Assembly (NCBI RefSeq): GCF_003934165.1
Contig: NZ_ML133509.1
Span: 251,928-315,927 of the forward strand
Origin: Borborobacter arsenicus
GTDB lineage: Bacteria; Pseudomonadota; Alphaproteobacteria; Rhizobiales; Rhizobiaceae
DNA: 64,000 nucleotides
Reading direction: 5' to 3'
In this document: one piece after another, positions 18,820-28,427 of the stretch
Layout of the letters: every line of letters begins with the position of its first letter
Numbering within the stretch: the first letter of the stretch is position 1
Made by a program: the position numbers and the translations under genes
The notes under the pieces: generated by a model
The model's database searches: none
Told to the model about the DNA's origin: nothing
Seen by the model: the letters and a program-made list of their open reading frames with translations, nothing else

Positions 18820-19624
18820 ATGAAAGTGGATCGGAGCGCTGTGGCACCTCGCGCAGCCTTGGTTCCTCGCTCCCTGCAGAACCCAGGTTCCTCGCTACCC
18901 TTGGGTTAGTCGCAGCCCTCGCAGGCCTTGGGTTCCTCGCCCCTCTGGGGAGAGGTGGTTTGCGTCAGCAAACCGCGGCTCGGTCAGGGGACCGGCACGC
19001 AGAAGCGGTGGACAGAATCCATCCACCTTCGCCCGCAATCCCTTGCCAGCCCTGCCTTTGCCCACCCACGCCGCACTTTCTCATCCCCATCTCGCGCCTG
19101 TGCCCTCATAGTCCCCGCATCGCCCTCGCGGGAACACGGGTCATGAACCGGATGAGCGTGGAGGGGACGGTGCCGGATCGGTGACGCGATGGTGGCGTTG
19201 CTGGGTGATGAGCCCTCAGGTCCGGGCCTTGGAGAGCGGCTTTGCCGGCAGGAGCCGGCATCCCGAACTCGAGGCAAGAACACCGGCGGGGCGCGAAGGT
19301 CGCGCCACATAACATACCTTAGGAAGGCAAGGCCCTCGCGCCCCGCTTCCCATGTTCTTTGACAATGGTCAGACGCAATCATGCGGGCGTGGCGACGGAA
19401 AACCGCACCCTTGGCCTGCGTCTGGCCATTCCGGGGTCCCCGCCAGCGACGAGCGCAGCGAGGCAGCTTAAGGGCGGGGCAAGGACTACCAGACGCATTT
19501 TGCGGGCGTGGCAACGGAAAACTGTGGCTAGGACCTTTCAGGACCTGGGTTCTTCACCCCTCTGGGGAGAGGTGTCGAGGCGAAGCCGAGACGGAGAGAG
19601 GCCGAGCAAAGTGGAGCAAAACCG
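18820..19624. repeat. 805-bp repeat-rich non-coding tract
   Basis: It contains three copies of GGTTCCTCG within 75 bp (about 18860-18940), two copies of CCCCTCTGGGGAGAGGT (18938 and 19557), a GGTGGA/TCCACC hairpin near 19009 and a pair of 33-bp direct repeats. Open frames here (for example 18984-19514 on the minus strand) are Arg/Pro/Ser-rich, lack ribosome sites and have the composition of accidental ORFs in GC-rich DNA. I regard the tract as non-coding. Confidence 0.6.
19370..19522 (+). repeat. Pair of ~33-bp direct repeats
   Basis: CAGACGCA followed by three variable bases and TGCGGGCGTGGC, then ACGGAAAAC, occurs at 19370-19403 and 19490-19522, 120 bp apart, with only a few differences. 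The complement of CAGACGCA also appears between them near 19416. Confidence 0.7.
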
Positions 19625-20554
19625 CTACGGCGCGAAGATCGACCAATCCATCGCTTTTGCAAGCTTTTCCAGGACGATGGAGCCAAGTCTTGAATTGCCG
19701 TTTTCATTGAGGCCGGGCGACCAGACCGCGATCGAAGCGATACCGGGCACGATGCCGAGGATGCCGCCGCCAACCCCGCTCTTGCCGGGAATTCCGACCC
19801 GGAAGGCAAAGTCGCCTGAACCGTCATAATGGCCGCAAGTGAGCATCAGCGCCAGGATGCGGCGAGCCCGCTCCGGCGAAATAACGGAATGGCCCGTCGA
19901 TGGACTTTTGCCACCATGGGCGAGAAACCGTCCGGAAAGCGCCAGTTGCCGGCAACTCATGGCAATGGCGCAATGGTGGAAATAGACACCGAGCGCCAGT
20001 TCCGGAGCATGGTTGAGATTGTCGAAAGCGCGCATGTAGTTGGCGAGCGCGACATTGCGGTAGCCTGTCGCCTTCTCCGAGGCGGCGACATCCTTGTCGA
20101 TGAAAACCGTATCATCCTCGGCCAGGAACTGGACGAAACGCAGTATCTCGCCAATCGCCTCACGCGGCTGATGGCCGGCGAGCAGCACATCCGTCACCAC
20201 GATCGCGCCCGAGTTGATGAACGGATTTCGCGGGATGCCGCGCTCATGTTCCAGTTGAATGATGGAATTGAACGGATTGCCGGAGGGTTCACGCCCGACA
20301 CGCCGCCACAGCGCGTCGCCAACCTTGCCGAGCGCAAGGGTCAGCGTAAAAATCTTGGAGATGCTCTGGATGGAAAAAGGCTCATCGGCATCGCCGGCGA
20401 CGAGCATGCGCCCATCCGCCAGCGCTACCGCAATGCCGAAGCGTTGCGGATCAATCTTGCCCAATTGCGGTATGTAGCTTGCGACCTCGCCGCGATCCGG
20501 TCGAGCAGCCATCTCCTCGGCCAGCGCCGCAAGAACAGTCTCCAGGTCCGGCAA
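19625..20554 (-). CDS. glsA: Glutaminase A
   Basis: 309 residues. It hydrolyses glutamine to glutamate and ammonia with a serine beta-lactamase-like fold. Ser64-Ile-Ser-Lys67 forms the SxxK nucleophile, and [11 protein letters not shown] and the Tyr/Asn-rich blocks ([16 protein letters not shown]) are family hallmarks. The start is TTG at 20554, with AGGAG six bases upstream on the minus strand. Nine bases separate it from the aminotransferase stop, so the two form an operon of amino-acid nitrogen handling. The length is normal. Confidence 0.95.
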   Translation of the reverse strand: MPDLETVLAALAEEMAARPDRGEVASYIPQLGKIDPQRFGIAVALADGRMLVAGDADEPFSIQSISKIFTLTLALGKVGDALWRRVGREPSGNPFNSIIQLEHERGIPRNPFINSGAIVVTDVLLAGHQPREAIGEILRFVQFLAEDDTVFIDKDVAASEKATGYRNVALANYMRAFDNLNHAPELALGVYFHHCAIAMSCRQLALSGRFLAHGGKSPSTGHSVISPERARRILALMLTCGHYDGSGDFAFRVGIPGKSGVGGGILGIVPGIASIAVWSPGLNENGNSRLGSIVLEKLAKAMDWSIFAP

Positions 20555-20563
20555 ACCCCTCTC

Positions 20564-21712
20564 CTATTTCAACCAGCGCTCGATTCGCGCCATGGCCTCC
20601 ACCATATCCTCATGGCTGCCGGCATAGGACAAGCGCATGAAACGGTGGCCGGCAGTGGTATCGAAATCCTGGCCGGGCGTGGCCGCGACATGGGCTTCAG
20701 CCAGCATGCGGCGGGCAAACTCCATGCTGTCATTGGTCAGCCGCGACACGTCACAGAAGGCGTAGAAGGCACCGTCCATCGGCGCGGCAAGGGAAAACCC
20801 GATTTCCGGCAGGCGCCGCATCAGCAATTCGCGGTTCAATGCATAGCGGGCCTTGACCAACTCAAGCTCGGCGGTTGCGGCGAAGGCCTTAGCGGCGGCG
20901 ACCTGCGACAATTCCGGCGCGGAAATATAAAGGCTCTGCTGGATGCGCTCGATCGGCCGCACCAGCGCTTCAGGCAGCACCATCCAGCCGATCCGCCAGC
21001 CGGTCATGCAATAATATTTCGAAAACGAGTTGATGACGGTGACATCGTCGCCGAAGCCCAGGGCAGTGGTATCGGGGGCGGAATAGGCCAGCCGGTGATA
21101 GATCTCATCGGAAATCACTGAAATCCCGAGGCTTTTTGCCTTGGTAATCAGTCCGGCAAGCGCGTCCGCAGGGATCACCGCGCCGGTGGGATTGGCCGGG
21201 CTGGCGAAAAGGACGCCCTTCAAGGGACGCTCGGCATGGGGGGCATCCAGATGAGCGGCAGACAGATAGGCGGCACCTTCCAGCTCGATTTCCACGACTT
21301 CGAGATCAAGCGCCTTCATGATGTTGCGATAGGCCGGATAGCCGGGGGCAGCGACAGCGACCCGGTCGCCCGGATCGAACATGGCAAGGAAAGCCAGGTT
21401 GAAGCCGGCGGAAGAGCCAGTAGTCACCGCAATGCGCGCCGGCGAGACTTCAATGCCGTAATGCTCGGCGTAATGCGCGGCAATCGCCTGGCGCAGGTCC
21501 GCCCGGCCCAGCGCGTCCGTGTAGCCGATACGCCCGTCACGCAAGGCGCGGGCAGCCGCTTCGCGCACCGGCGTCGGCGCCGGATCGAAAGGCTGGCCGA
21601 CGGCAAGCGAGATCACCGGCGCGCCGAGCGCCTTCAGCCTATTGGCCTCGGCCAGGATATCCATGGCGTGGAAGGGCTCCACCTCCCCGCGTTTGGAAAC
21701 CGAAACGACCAT
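20564..21712 (-). CDS. Pyridoxal-phosphate aminotransferase, class I/II
   Basis: 382 residues, fold type I. The PLP lysine is Lys232 in NSFSKYYCMTGWRIGW, with the substrate-carboxylate Arg near 364 (HRFMRLSYA) and the ASPANPTG loop at ~170. It resembles the aspartate/aromatic aminotransferase group; the substrate cannot be told from sequence. The start MVVSVSKRG is chosen over an extension of 14 residues. Co-transcription with glutaminase suggests a role in amino-acid catabolism or glutamate turnover, which is inference. Confidence 0.9.
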   Translation of the reverse strand: MVVSVSKRGEVEPFHAMDILAEANRLKALGAPVISLAVGQPFDPAPTPVREAAARALRDGRIGYTDALGRADLRQAIAAHYAEHYGIEVSPARIAVTTGSSAGFNLAFLAMFDPGDRVAVAAPGYPAYRNIMKALDLEVVEIELEGAAYLSAAHLDAPHAERPLKGVLFASPANPTGAVIPADALAGLITKAKSLGISVISDEIYHRLAYSAPDTTALGFGDDVTVINSFSKYYCMTGWRIGWMVLPEALVRPIERIQQSLYISAPELSQVAAAKAFAATAELELVKARYALNRELLMRRLPEIGFSLAAPMDGAFYAFCDVSRLTNDSMEFARRMLAEAHVAATPGQDFDTTAGHRFMRLSYAGSHEDMVEAMARIERWLK

Positions 21713-21847
21713 ATCCTCATCAATCCCATGCGTATCTGAAAGGCAACGCCGCACAAATGCCCGAATGATATGGGGATCACAAGTTCATGAACTTGCCATG
21801 CGCAATCTTTTCATAGCCCTATTGCTCGTCTACCAGTGGGACCCGCC

Positions 21848-23242
21848 ATGCAAATCGGTTCATTGTCGAAAGCCCTGTCGTTGAGCGCGCGGTCGCTTGC
21901 CGCCCTGTCGCTGGCAGCCACGCTGTCGGTCACGGCGTCGGTAACCGCCTTTGCGCAGAACCTGCCGATCGTGCGCGATGCCGAGATCGAGGCGCTGGTG
22001 CGCGACTATGCGCGCCCCATCCTCAAGGCCGCCGGTCTTTCCAAATCAGGCATCGACATCATCCTGGTCAATGACCGCAGCTTCAATGCGTTTGTCGCAG
22101 GCAGGCGCATGTTCATCAATACCGGCGCGCTCCTGCAATCGGAGACGCCGAACGAAATCATCGGCGTCATCGCGCATGAAGCCGGCCATATTGCCGGCGG
22201 CCACCAGGAGCGCCTGCGCGAGCAGATTGCACGCGCACAGACCATGGCGATCGTCGCCAGCCTGCTTGGTGCGGGCGCGATTGTCGCGGGTGCGGCGACG
22301 AATTCCGGCGAGCTTGCCCAGGCGGGCGGCGGCATCGCCATGGGCGGCGGCGAAATGGCGCGGCGCGGCCTGCTTGGCTATCAACGTACCGAGGAAGTGA
22401 CGGCCGACCGCTCGGCCATCAGCTATCTGGAAGCGACGGGCCAGTCGGCCAAGGGCATGCTGACGACATTCAGCCGCTTCCAGAGCGCGCTCGCCCTTTC
22501 CGGTTCGCGGGTCGACCCCTATCAGGTCAGCCACCCGATGCCGCGCGAACGCATCGCCAATCTGGAGGAGCTGGCAAAGCGCAGCCCCTATTACAACCGC
22601 GAAGATTCGGCCACGCTGCAACAGCGCCACGACATGATGCGCGCCAAGATCGCGGTGCATACCGAGGGGCAAGGGGCATTTTCGCGGCTGCTGCGCAAGA
22701 ATCCGGGCGGCCTGGCAGCCCAATATGGCGATACGCTCAACACCTATCTTAACGGTAACCCGCGTTCGGCCCTGTCGAAGGTGGACGCGCTCATCAAGCA
22801 GCAGCCGAAGAACCCCTATTTCCAAGAATTGCGCGGCGACATACTGATGAAGGCCAATCGCCCGGCGGACGCAGCCGAATCCTACGCCAGGGCGGTGCGA
22901 CTCGATCCGGTCAAATCCGGCATATTGCCAATCTCCTATGGACAGGCGCTGATTGCGATGGGCACGCGCGACAGCCTGGAGAAGGCCGTCACGCAGATAC
23001 GCACCGGTCTCGAGCGCGACCGCGAAAACAGCATCGGCTACCGTTATCTGGCCCAGGCCTATGGCCAGCTCGGCGATATTCCCGAGGCAGAACTCGCGAC
23101 CGCCGAAGGCCATTTCTACCGCGGCGCCTATCAGGACGCGAAAATCTTCGCCATGCGCGCGCAGCAGCGCTTCAAGCGCGGCGCGCCAGGTTGGGTGCGC
23201 GCCCAGGACATCATCAATTTCAGGACGCCAAGGAAAAAATAG
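21848..23242 (+). CDS. M48 metalloprotease with TPR tail, BepA/YfgC-like
   Basis: 464 residues. An N-terminal signal (~15-37, cut after AFAQ) sends it to the periplasm. The zinc site is HEAGH at 110-114, with the third ligand in the TEEVTADRSAISYL helix. From ~290 on there are TPR-like repeats (NPYFQELRGDILMKANRPAD, SIGYRYLAQAYGQLGDIPEA). BepA homologues degrade or help assemble stalled outer-membrane proteins, which fits bamE nearby on the chromosome. ATG at 21848 is preferred; GTG at 21836 is possible. Confidence 0.92.
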   Translation: MQIGSLSKALSLSARSLAALSLAATLSVTASVTAFAQNLPIVRDAEIEALVRDYARPILKAAGLSKSGIDIILVNDRSFNAFVAGRRMFINTGALLQSETPNEIIGVIAHEAGHIAGGHQERLREQIARAQTMAIVASLLGAGAIVAGAATNSGELAQAGGGIAMGGGEMARRGLLGYQRTEEVTADRSAISYLEATGQSAKGMLTTFSRFQSALALSGSRVDPYQVSHPMPRERIANLEELAKRSPYYNREDSATLQQRHDMMRAKIAVHTEGQGAFSRLLRKNPGGLAAQYGDTLNTYLNGNPRSALSKVDALIKQQPKNPYFQELRGDILMKANRPADAAESYARAVRLDPVKSGILPISYGQALIAMGTRDSLEKAVTQIRTGLERDRENSIGYRYLAQAYGQLGDIPEAELATAEGHFYRGAYQDAKIFAMRAQQRFKRGAPGWVRAQDIINFRTPRKK

Positions 23243-23351
23243 CGATCTGCGTGGCGGCCAGATGGAAGTTTTTTCGATGCCCGGCATGGGCTTCCGGCCC
23301 GATTGGCGCTAGAGCGTCCTGCGCGGACCTAAGAGAGATGGAAAGACGAAA

Positions 23352-24170
23352 ATGAAAAAGGCGATATTGGTAAGTACCGGCAGCCTCGTCGTGGCGCTGG
23401 CGATGCTTGGCGCGGGCTTTGTCGCCGGTAAGCGGCAGCCGGCGATTGCCGATACGCCACCTGCAGCAAACGAGACCGCCGTCGCCGGCAATCAGCTTGG
23501 GCGCGAGGACGTCGAAAAGATCGTCCGGGACTATCTGCTCACCAATCCGGAAATCATGCTCGAGGTCCAGCAGGCGCTGGAGGTGAAGCGGCAGGATGAA
23601 GAGCGCGCGGCCAATGTCGCGACGATCGAGGACTCGCGGGCAGATATCTTCAACGCCGCCTATGACGGCGTGGTCGGCAACCCCGACGGCAAGGTCACGA
23701 TCGTCGAGTTCTACGATTACAATTGCGGTTTCTGCAAACGCGCGCAGGAAGACATGCTGGCGCTGACGGAAGCCGACCCTGATTTGCGCTTCGTACTCAA
23801 GGAATTTCCGATTCTCGGGCCGGATTCGCAGAAGGCCCATGTGGTTTCCATGGCATTCCGGGCGATGGCGCCGGAAAAATATGGCAAGTTCCACAATCAG
23901 CTTCTCGGCGGCGAAGGCCGCGCGACGGAAGAAGGCGCCATCAAGATCGCATTGGCGCTCGGCGCCGACGAGGCCAAATTGCGCGAGGAGATGAAGAACC
24001 CCGCCATCGCGGAAGCATTCTCCAAGACCTATGAGCTTGCCAACAAGCTGTCGATCACCGGCACGCCTTCATACGTAGTCGGTAATGAGGTGATCTTCGG
24101 CGCGCTCGGCAAGGATGTACTGGCCGAAAAGATCGAGGCGGCCAAGGCCTGCGTGGACGGCGCCTGCTGA
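23352..24170 (+). CDS. DsbA/Com1-like thiol-disulfide protein
   Basis: 272 residues, exported (signal ~4-26, possibly uncleaved). The N-terminal helical region (~48-95) is of the ScsC/Com1 oligomerisation type, then a thioredoxin fold with an inserted helical domain. The active site is Cys125-Gly-Phe-Cys128 (YDYNCGFCKRA), and the cis-Pro is in TGTPSYV. Two further Cys end the protein (CVDGAC). It probably oxidises or isomerises disulfides in envelope proteins. AGAGAGATGG lies upstream of the ATG. Confidence 0.92.
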   Translation: MKKAILVSTGSLVVALAMLGAGFVAGKRQPAIADTPPAANETAVAGNQLGREDVEKIVRDYLLTNPEIMLEVQQALEVKRQDEERAANVATIEDSRADIFNAAYDGVVGNPDGKVTIVEFYDYNCGFCKRAQEDMLALTEADPDLRFVLKEFPILGPDSQKAHVVSMAFRAMAPEKYGKFHNQLLGGEGRATEEGAIKIALALGADEAKLREEMKNPAIAEAFSKTYELANKLSITGTPSYVVGNEVIFGALGKDVLAEKIEAAKACVDGAC

Positions 24171-24305
24171 AAAAGCGCGCGGCGCGGATTGCGCAGTGTT
24201 GTGGACAGCAAAAGAACGGACTTGCGCTCTTTTCGCATCGGCTTAAGCCAATTATAGAGATTGCGGCGTGCCAAGTTGCGCTTGGTGCGGCGAGAGGTTT
24301 TCAGG

Positions 24306-24740
24306 TTGAAATCTGTTTTTATTCTGAACGGTCCCAATTTGAACGCGCTTGGCAAGCGCGAACCCGGAATCTATGGCGGCAAGACACTTGCGGACATAGA
24401 AGCAGATTGCCGTGAAACGGCCTCCGCACTGGGGCTGGCCGTCGAGTTCCGCCAATCCAACCATGAAGGCGACCTCGTCGACTGGATCCACGAAGCCGGT
24501 GACAAGGCTGCCGGCGTCGTGATCAATGCCGGCGCTTACACCCATACGTCGATTGCCATTCATGATGCCATCCGCGCGGTCTCCCCGCTGCCGGTGGTCG
24601 AAGTGCATTTGTCAAACATCCATGCGCGCGAGTCGTTTCGTCACGTCTCCATGATCGCCCCCGTGGCGGTCGGGATGATCTGCGGCTTCGGCCCGCACAG
24701 CTACACACTGGCGCTCCAGGCGCTCGCCGCCCGCCTCTGA
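24306..24740 (+). CDS. aroQ: 3-dehydroquinate dehydratase, type II
   Basis: 144 residues. It dehydrates 3-dehydroquinate in the shikimate pathway as a cytoplasmic dodecamer. The family blocks are [17 protein letters not shown] (with the catalytic loop Arg and Tyr), [15 protein letters not shown] and [15 protein letters not shown] with the catalytic His. The start is TTG, giving [11 protein letters not shown] as in relatives; the longer frame with ATG at 24261 adds a basic stretch absent from the family. It precedes accB-accC, an association common in alphaproteobacteria. Confidence 0.95.
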   Translation: MKSVFILNGPNLNALGKREPGIYGGKTLADIEADCRETASALGLAVEFRQSNHEGDLVDWIHEAGDKAAGVVINAGAYTHTSIAIHDAIRAVSPLPVVEVHLSNIHARESFRHVSMIAPVAVGMICGFGPHSYTLALQALAARL

Positions 24741-24769
24741 GCGGCCGGACCAGAAGAAAAGGCTCGAAT

Positions 24770-25249
24770 ATGTCGATAAAGAAGACCGGTGTTGACCAGC
24801 AGCTCGTCCGCGACCTCGCAGGCATACTGAACGACACCAATCTGACCGAGATCGAGGTCGAGCTCGGCGACCTGAAGGTTCGCGTCTCGCGCCAGGCGGC
24901 TGCCGTTCATGCCGTTGCCGCACCGGTTGCTGCGCCCGCTTTCGTCAATTCCACGCCACAGCCGGCCAGCCCCGCGCCCGCCGCGGCACCGGCGGGCGCC
25001 GCGCCCGATGTCTCCAAGAATGCGGTGCCCTCGCCAATGGTGGGCACCGCCTATATGGCCCCCTCGCCCGACGCCAAGCCCTTCATTGAGGTTGGCCAGG
25101 CGGTCAAGGAAGGGCAGACGCTGCTGATCATCGAGGCGATGAAGACGATGAACCAGATCCCCTCGCCGCGTTCCGGTACGGTCACGGCGATCCTGTTTGA
25201 GGATGCGCAACCCGTCGAATACGGCATGCCCCTGGTCGTCATCGAATAG
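24770..25249 (+). CDS. accB: Biotin carboxyl carrier protein of acetyl-CoA carboxylase
   Basis: 159 residues. An N-terminal helical part binds the AccC partner, a Pro/Ala linker covers ~43-80, and the biotinyl domain covers ~85-159. The biotinylated residue is Lys125 in [12 protein letters not shown]; many bacteria have EAMKMMN, and the Thr form is frequent in this order. The protein carries the carboxyl group for malonyl-CoA synthesis. It is 29 bases after aroQ and 7 bases before accC. Confidence 0.96.
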   Translation: MSIKKTGVDQQLVRDLAGILNDTNLTEIEVELGDLKVRVSRQAAAVHAVAAPVAAPAFVNSTPQPASPAPAAAPAGAAPDVSKNAVPSPMVGTAYMAPSPDAKPFIEVGQAVKEGQTLLIIEAMKTMNQIPSPRSGTVTAILFEDAQPVEYGMPLVVIE

Positions 25250-25256
25250 GTCCGGG

Positions 25257-26600
25257 ATGTTTCAGAAAATCCTCATTGCCAATCGCGGCGAAATCGCCCT
25301 GCGCATCCTGCGCGCGGCCAAGGAACTGGGCATTCAGACGGTTGCCGTCCATTCGACCGCCGATGCCGACGCCATGCATGTCCGGCTTGCCGACGAGAGC
25401 GTGTGCATCGGTCCGCCTGCCTCGCGCGACAGCTATCTGAACATCCACCAGATCGTCGCCGCCTGCGAGATCACCGGCGCGGATGCGGTGCATCCGGGCT
25501 ACGGCTTCCTGGCTGAGAACGCCAAATTTGCCGACATACTGGCGGCGCACAACATCACCTTCATCGGGCCCTCCGGTGACCATATCCGCGTCATGGGCGA
25601 CAAAATCGAAGCCAAGCGTACCGCCAAGCGGCTCGGCATCCCGGTCGTGCCGGGCTCGGACGGCGCGGTTTCGGAAGAAGGAGAAGCCAAGCGCATTGCC
25701 GCCGAGATCGGCTACCCGGTCATCATCAAGGCTTCCGCAGGTGGCGGCGGGCGCGGCATGAAGGTAGCGCGCAGCGAGGCCGATCTCGAAATGGCGCTTG
25801 CCACGGCGCGCACCGAAGCCGGTGCGGCCTTTGGCGACGACGCCGTCTACATCGAGAAGTACCTGCAGAAGCCGCGCCACATCGAAGTCCAGATCTTCGG
25901 CGACGGCGCTGGAAAGGGTGTGCATCTCGGCGAACGCGACTGCTCGCTGCAGCGTCGTCACCAGAAGGTCTGGGAAGAAGCCAATTCGCCTGCCCTCAAC
26001 GCTGAGGAGCGCTCGCGCATCGGCGACATCTGCGCCAAGGCGGTGGCCGATCTCGGCTATTCCGGCGCCGGCACGATCGAATTTCTCTACGAAGACGGCG
26101 AGTTCTATTTCATCGAAATGAACACCCGCCTCCAGGTGGAGCATACGATTACCGAAGCGATCACCGGCATCGACCTCGTGCATGAGCAGATCCGTGTCGC
26201 CTCGGGCGGTGGCCTATCGGTCACGCAGGACGATGTCCGCTTTCAGGGCCACGCCATCGAATGCCGCATCAATGCCGAGGACCCGCGCACCTTTGCGCCC
26301 TCACCCGGCACCATTACCCATTTCCACACACCGGGCGGGCTTGGGATACGCGTCGATTCAGGCGTCTATTCGGGCTACCGGATACCGCCTTACTATGACA
26401 GCCTGATCGGCAAGCTGATCGTGCACGGCCGCAACCGCGTGGAGTGCATGATGAGGCTGCGCCGCGCGCTCAACGAGTTCGTCGTCGACGGCATCAAGAC
26501 CACCCTGCCGCTTTTCCAGGACCTTGTCGGCAATCAGGACATTGCCAATGGCGACTATGATATTCATTGGCTGGAAAAGCATCTGGCCGCTCACGACTAG
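25257..26600 (+). CDS. accC: Biotin carboxylase subunit of acetyl-CoA carboxylase
   Basis: 447 residues. It carboxylates biotin on AccB with ATP and bicarbonate. It has an ATP-grasp fold: MFQKILIANRGEIALRIL at the N-terminus, the glycine loop KASAGGGGRGMKV, and FIEMNTRLQVEHTITEAI as the metal and catalytic block. The ATG at 25257 follows the accB stop by 7 bases, which indicates tight co-expression of the two subunits. Confidence 0.97.
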   Translation: MFQKILIANRGEIALRILRAAKELGIQTVAVHSTADADAMHVRLADESVCIGPPASRDSYLNIHQIVAACEITGADAVHPGYGFLAENAKFADILAAHNITFIGPSGDHIRVMGDKIEAKRTAKRLGIPVVPGSDGAVSEEGEAKRIAAEIGYPVIIKASAGGGGRGMKVARSEADLEMALATARTEAGAAFGDDAVYIEKYLQKPRHIEVQIFGDGAGKGVHLGERDCSLQRRHQKVWEEANSPALNAEERSRIGDICAKAVADLGYSGAGTIEFLYEDGEFYFIEMNTRLQVEHTITEAITGIDLVHEQIRVASGGGLSVTQDDVRFQGHAIECRINAEDPRTFAPSPGTITHFHTPGGLGIRVDSGVYSGYRIPPYYDSLIGKLIVHGRNRVECMMRLRRALNEFVVDGIKTTLPLFQDLVGNQDIANGDYDIHWLEKHLAAHD

Positions 26601-26712
26601 GATATAATGGACCTGGACGAATCGTTCGGACGACCTTCATGCGCAGCGGCCGGATGACAGGGTTTAGCCAAGGGCTTGCAGTTGCAACCCGGTGCGTCGG
26701 CGGGTTTCTCCC

Positions 26713-27333
26713 ATGACCCGACCCTACGCACCGGGCTATCGCATCCCACCCGATCTGCTCTTGAAGGCCTATGCCTCCGGCGTGTTTCCGATGGCCGAAA
26801 GCGCCACCGACCTAGAGGTCTTCTGGGTGCGCCCGGAAACACGCGGCATCATCCCGCTCGATGCGTTCCACGCTCCCAAAAGCCTGCGCAAGGCAATGCG
26901 CCAGAATCGTTTCGACATTCGCATAGATACCGACTTTGCCGGAGTCATCGAGGGTTGCGCCGAGATAAGGGATCAGCGCCAGACGACATGGATCAACACG
27001 CCGATCCGCGAGGCCTATATCCAGTTGCATGAGCGCGGCCATTGCCATTCGGTCGAGGCGTGGCGGGACGGCCGCCTTGTCGGCGGGCTCTATGGCGTCA
27101 CGCTCGGGCGCGTCTTTTTCGGCGAAAGCATGTTTTCAAGGGAAACGGATGCCTCGAAAGTCTGCCTAGTTCACCTTGTCGAAAGGCTGAACGACCGTGG
27201 CTTCGTGCTTCTCGACACGCAATTCACCACCGAACATCTGAAGCGCTTCGGCGCGATCGACGTGCGGCGGGTCAAATATGAGAAGATGCTGGAGGAAGCG
27301 CTGGAGGGTCAGGCGGCAGTCTTCTACCCCTGA
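26713..27333 (+). CDS. aat: Leucyl/phenylalanyl-tRNA-protein transferase
   Basis: 206 residues. It adds Leu or Phe to proteins with N-terminal Arg or Lys, marking them for ClpAP. The family signature is complete: [59 protein letters not shown] and [16 protein letters not shown]. It lies after accC in the same direction, separated by 112 bp. ATG at 26713 is preferred; GTG at 26692 is in frame. The window also encodes Bpt, the other bacterial N-end-rule transferase. Confidence 0.95.
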   Translation: MTRPYAPGYRIPPDLLLKAYASGVFPMAESATDLEVFWVRPETRGIIPLDAFHAPKSLRKAMRQNRFDIRIDTDFAGVIEGCAEIRDQRQTTWINTPIREAYIQLHERGHCHSVEAWRDGRLVGGLYGVTLGRVFFGESMFSRETDASKVCLVHLVERLNDRGFVLLDTQFTTEHLKRFGAIDVRRVKYEKMLEEALEGQAAVFYP

Positions 27334-27345
27334 ACGAGTCGCCTG

Positions 27346-27849
27346 CTATTTGCTCTTCGCCGATTCCGGCGGCGGGACGTCCGACTTCGATTTGCAGCCC
27401 TTCAGCCACACGTCGTAGACGGCGTGCTCGACAGCATTCAAGCCGGGGCTTTCAGCGAACATCCAGCCGGTGAAAATCCGGCGTATCTTGCGGTCCAGCG
27501 TGATTTCGTCCACCTCGACGAAGGAATCCGTCTTCGGCTCCTCGCTTTCGGGACGCGAATAGCAGACCCGCGGGGTCACCTGTAACGCACCGAACTGCAC
27601 GGTCTCATCGATATAGACATCAAAGGTGATGATGCGGCCGGTGATCTTGTCGACACCGGTGAATTCGGCGACCGGATTCTTGATGCGATGGACCGTCGGC
27701 GCCGGCGCCGGCGTTTCAGAGGGCGCAGGCCCCTCCGGCTGCTGCTCCTGAGCCGAGACAGGTGCCGAGATCAGCGCGAGCACGGTAACCGCTGCCGCAC
27801 CGGGAACCAGCAAGGATCGAAATTGCGAGATACGGCCGAAAATCGTCAT
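27346..27849 (-). CDS. DUF2155 exported protein
   Basis: 167 residues. A signal peptide (~10-33, cut after PVSA) is followed by a Pro/Glu-rich linker and the DUF2155 core, VDKITGRIITFDVYIDETVQFGALQVTPRVCY, then IFTGWMFAESPGLNAVEHAVYDVWLKGC. Two Cys may pair. DUF2155 proteins are restricted largely to alphaproteobacteria and have no assigned role. It is downstream of the NDUFA12 gene on the same strand (118-bp gap), a placement also seen in relatives, and is convergent with aat. Confidence 0.88.
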   Translation of the reverse strand: MTIFGRISQFRSLLVPGAAAVTVLALISAPVSAQEQQPEGPAPSETPAPAPTVHRIKNPVAEFTGVDKITGRIITFDVYIDETVQFGALQVTPRVCYSRPESEEPKTDSFVEVDEITLDRKIRRIFTGWMFAESPGLNAVEHAVYDVWLKGCKSKSDVPPPESAKSK

Positions 27850-27967
27850 AGCAATACCGGTGGCTGCGCATTGGGCGCCGTCGTCCGCACCACACTGCTG
27901 CGCGCGAACAGTTCCCGCACGCAAGTAACTGCCAAATGTGGCGAGAAATTACGCCGCTGCAGCTTAT

Positions 27968-28366
27968 TCAAGAACCGGGCGTCCAGGCGTCGTAATCGCC
28001 GGTCACCTGCGGGCGGCGACCAGCTCCCAGCAGCGAGCCCTTCGGCCGATAGGCGGCGGCAGTGCCGGTCAGGTTCGGCTGATGCGGCTTTTGCCACTCC
28101 CAAGGCTTATAGTTTTCGCGCGACGGCGGCGTGTCGACGCGGTGATGAATCCAGCCGTGCCAGCCTGCCGGTATCTGCGAGGCCTCGACGAGATCCTTGT
28201 AGATCACCCAGCGCCGGGTGCGGCCTTCCGAATCGGTGCCGCCTTCGTAGTAGATGTTTCCTGCCTCGTCGCGGCCGACTTCGGTGCCATGGCGCCATGT
28301 GTGATAGCGCGTGGCCAGGGTCTGACTGCTCCACCAGGTGAAAAACTGCAGGAGAAAATTCTTCAT
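27968..28366 (-). CDS. NDUFA12-family complex I accessory subunit
   Basis: 132 residues. This is the bacterial homologue of the mitochondrial NDUFA12/B17.2 subunit, found on respiratory complex I of alphaproteobacteria. Family features are the Trp-rich start (FFTWWSSQTLATRYHTWRHG), VGRDEAGNIYYE, RRWVIYKD, the IPAGWHGWIHHRVDTPP block and KPHQPNLTGT. There is no signal peptide. It lies before DUF2155. The Nuo operon itself is not in the window. Confidence 0.92.
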   Translation of the reverse strand: MKNFLLQFFTWWSSQTLATRYHTWRHGTEVGRDEAGNIYYEGGTDSEGRTRRWVIYKDLVEASQIPAGWHGWIHHRVDTPPSRENYKPWEWQKPHQPNLTGTAAAYRPKGSLLGAGRRPQVTGDYDAWTPGS

Positions 28367-28427
28367 TCGATTCCCCGCGACCTCAAGCGCGTCCGTCTTC
28401 TCCCCGCCTTATGGCGCCCGCCCGGCC

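Noticed and set aside
18984-19514. 176-codon open frame on the minus strand in the rne-glsA gap
   Set aside because: Arg/Pro/Ser-rich, no ribosome site, and overlaps a direct-repeat pair; treated as non-coding.
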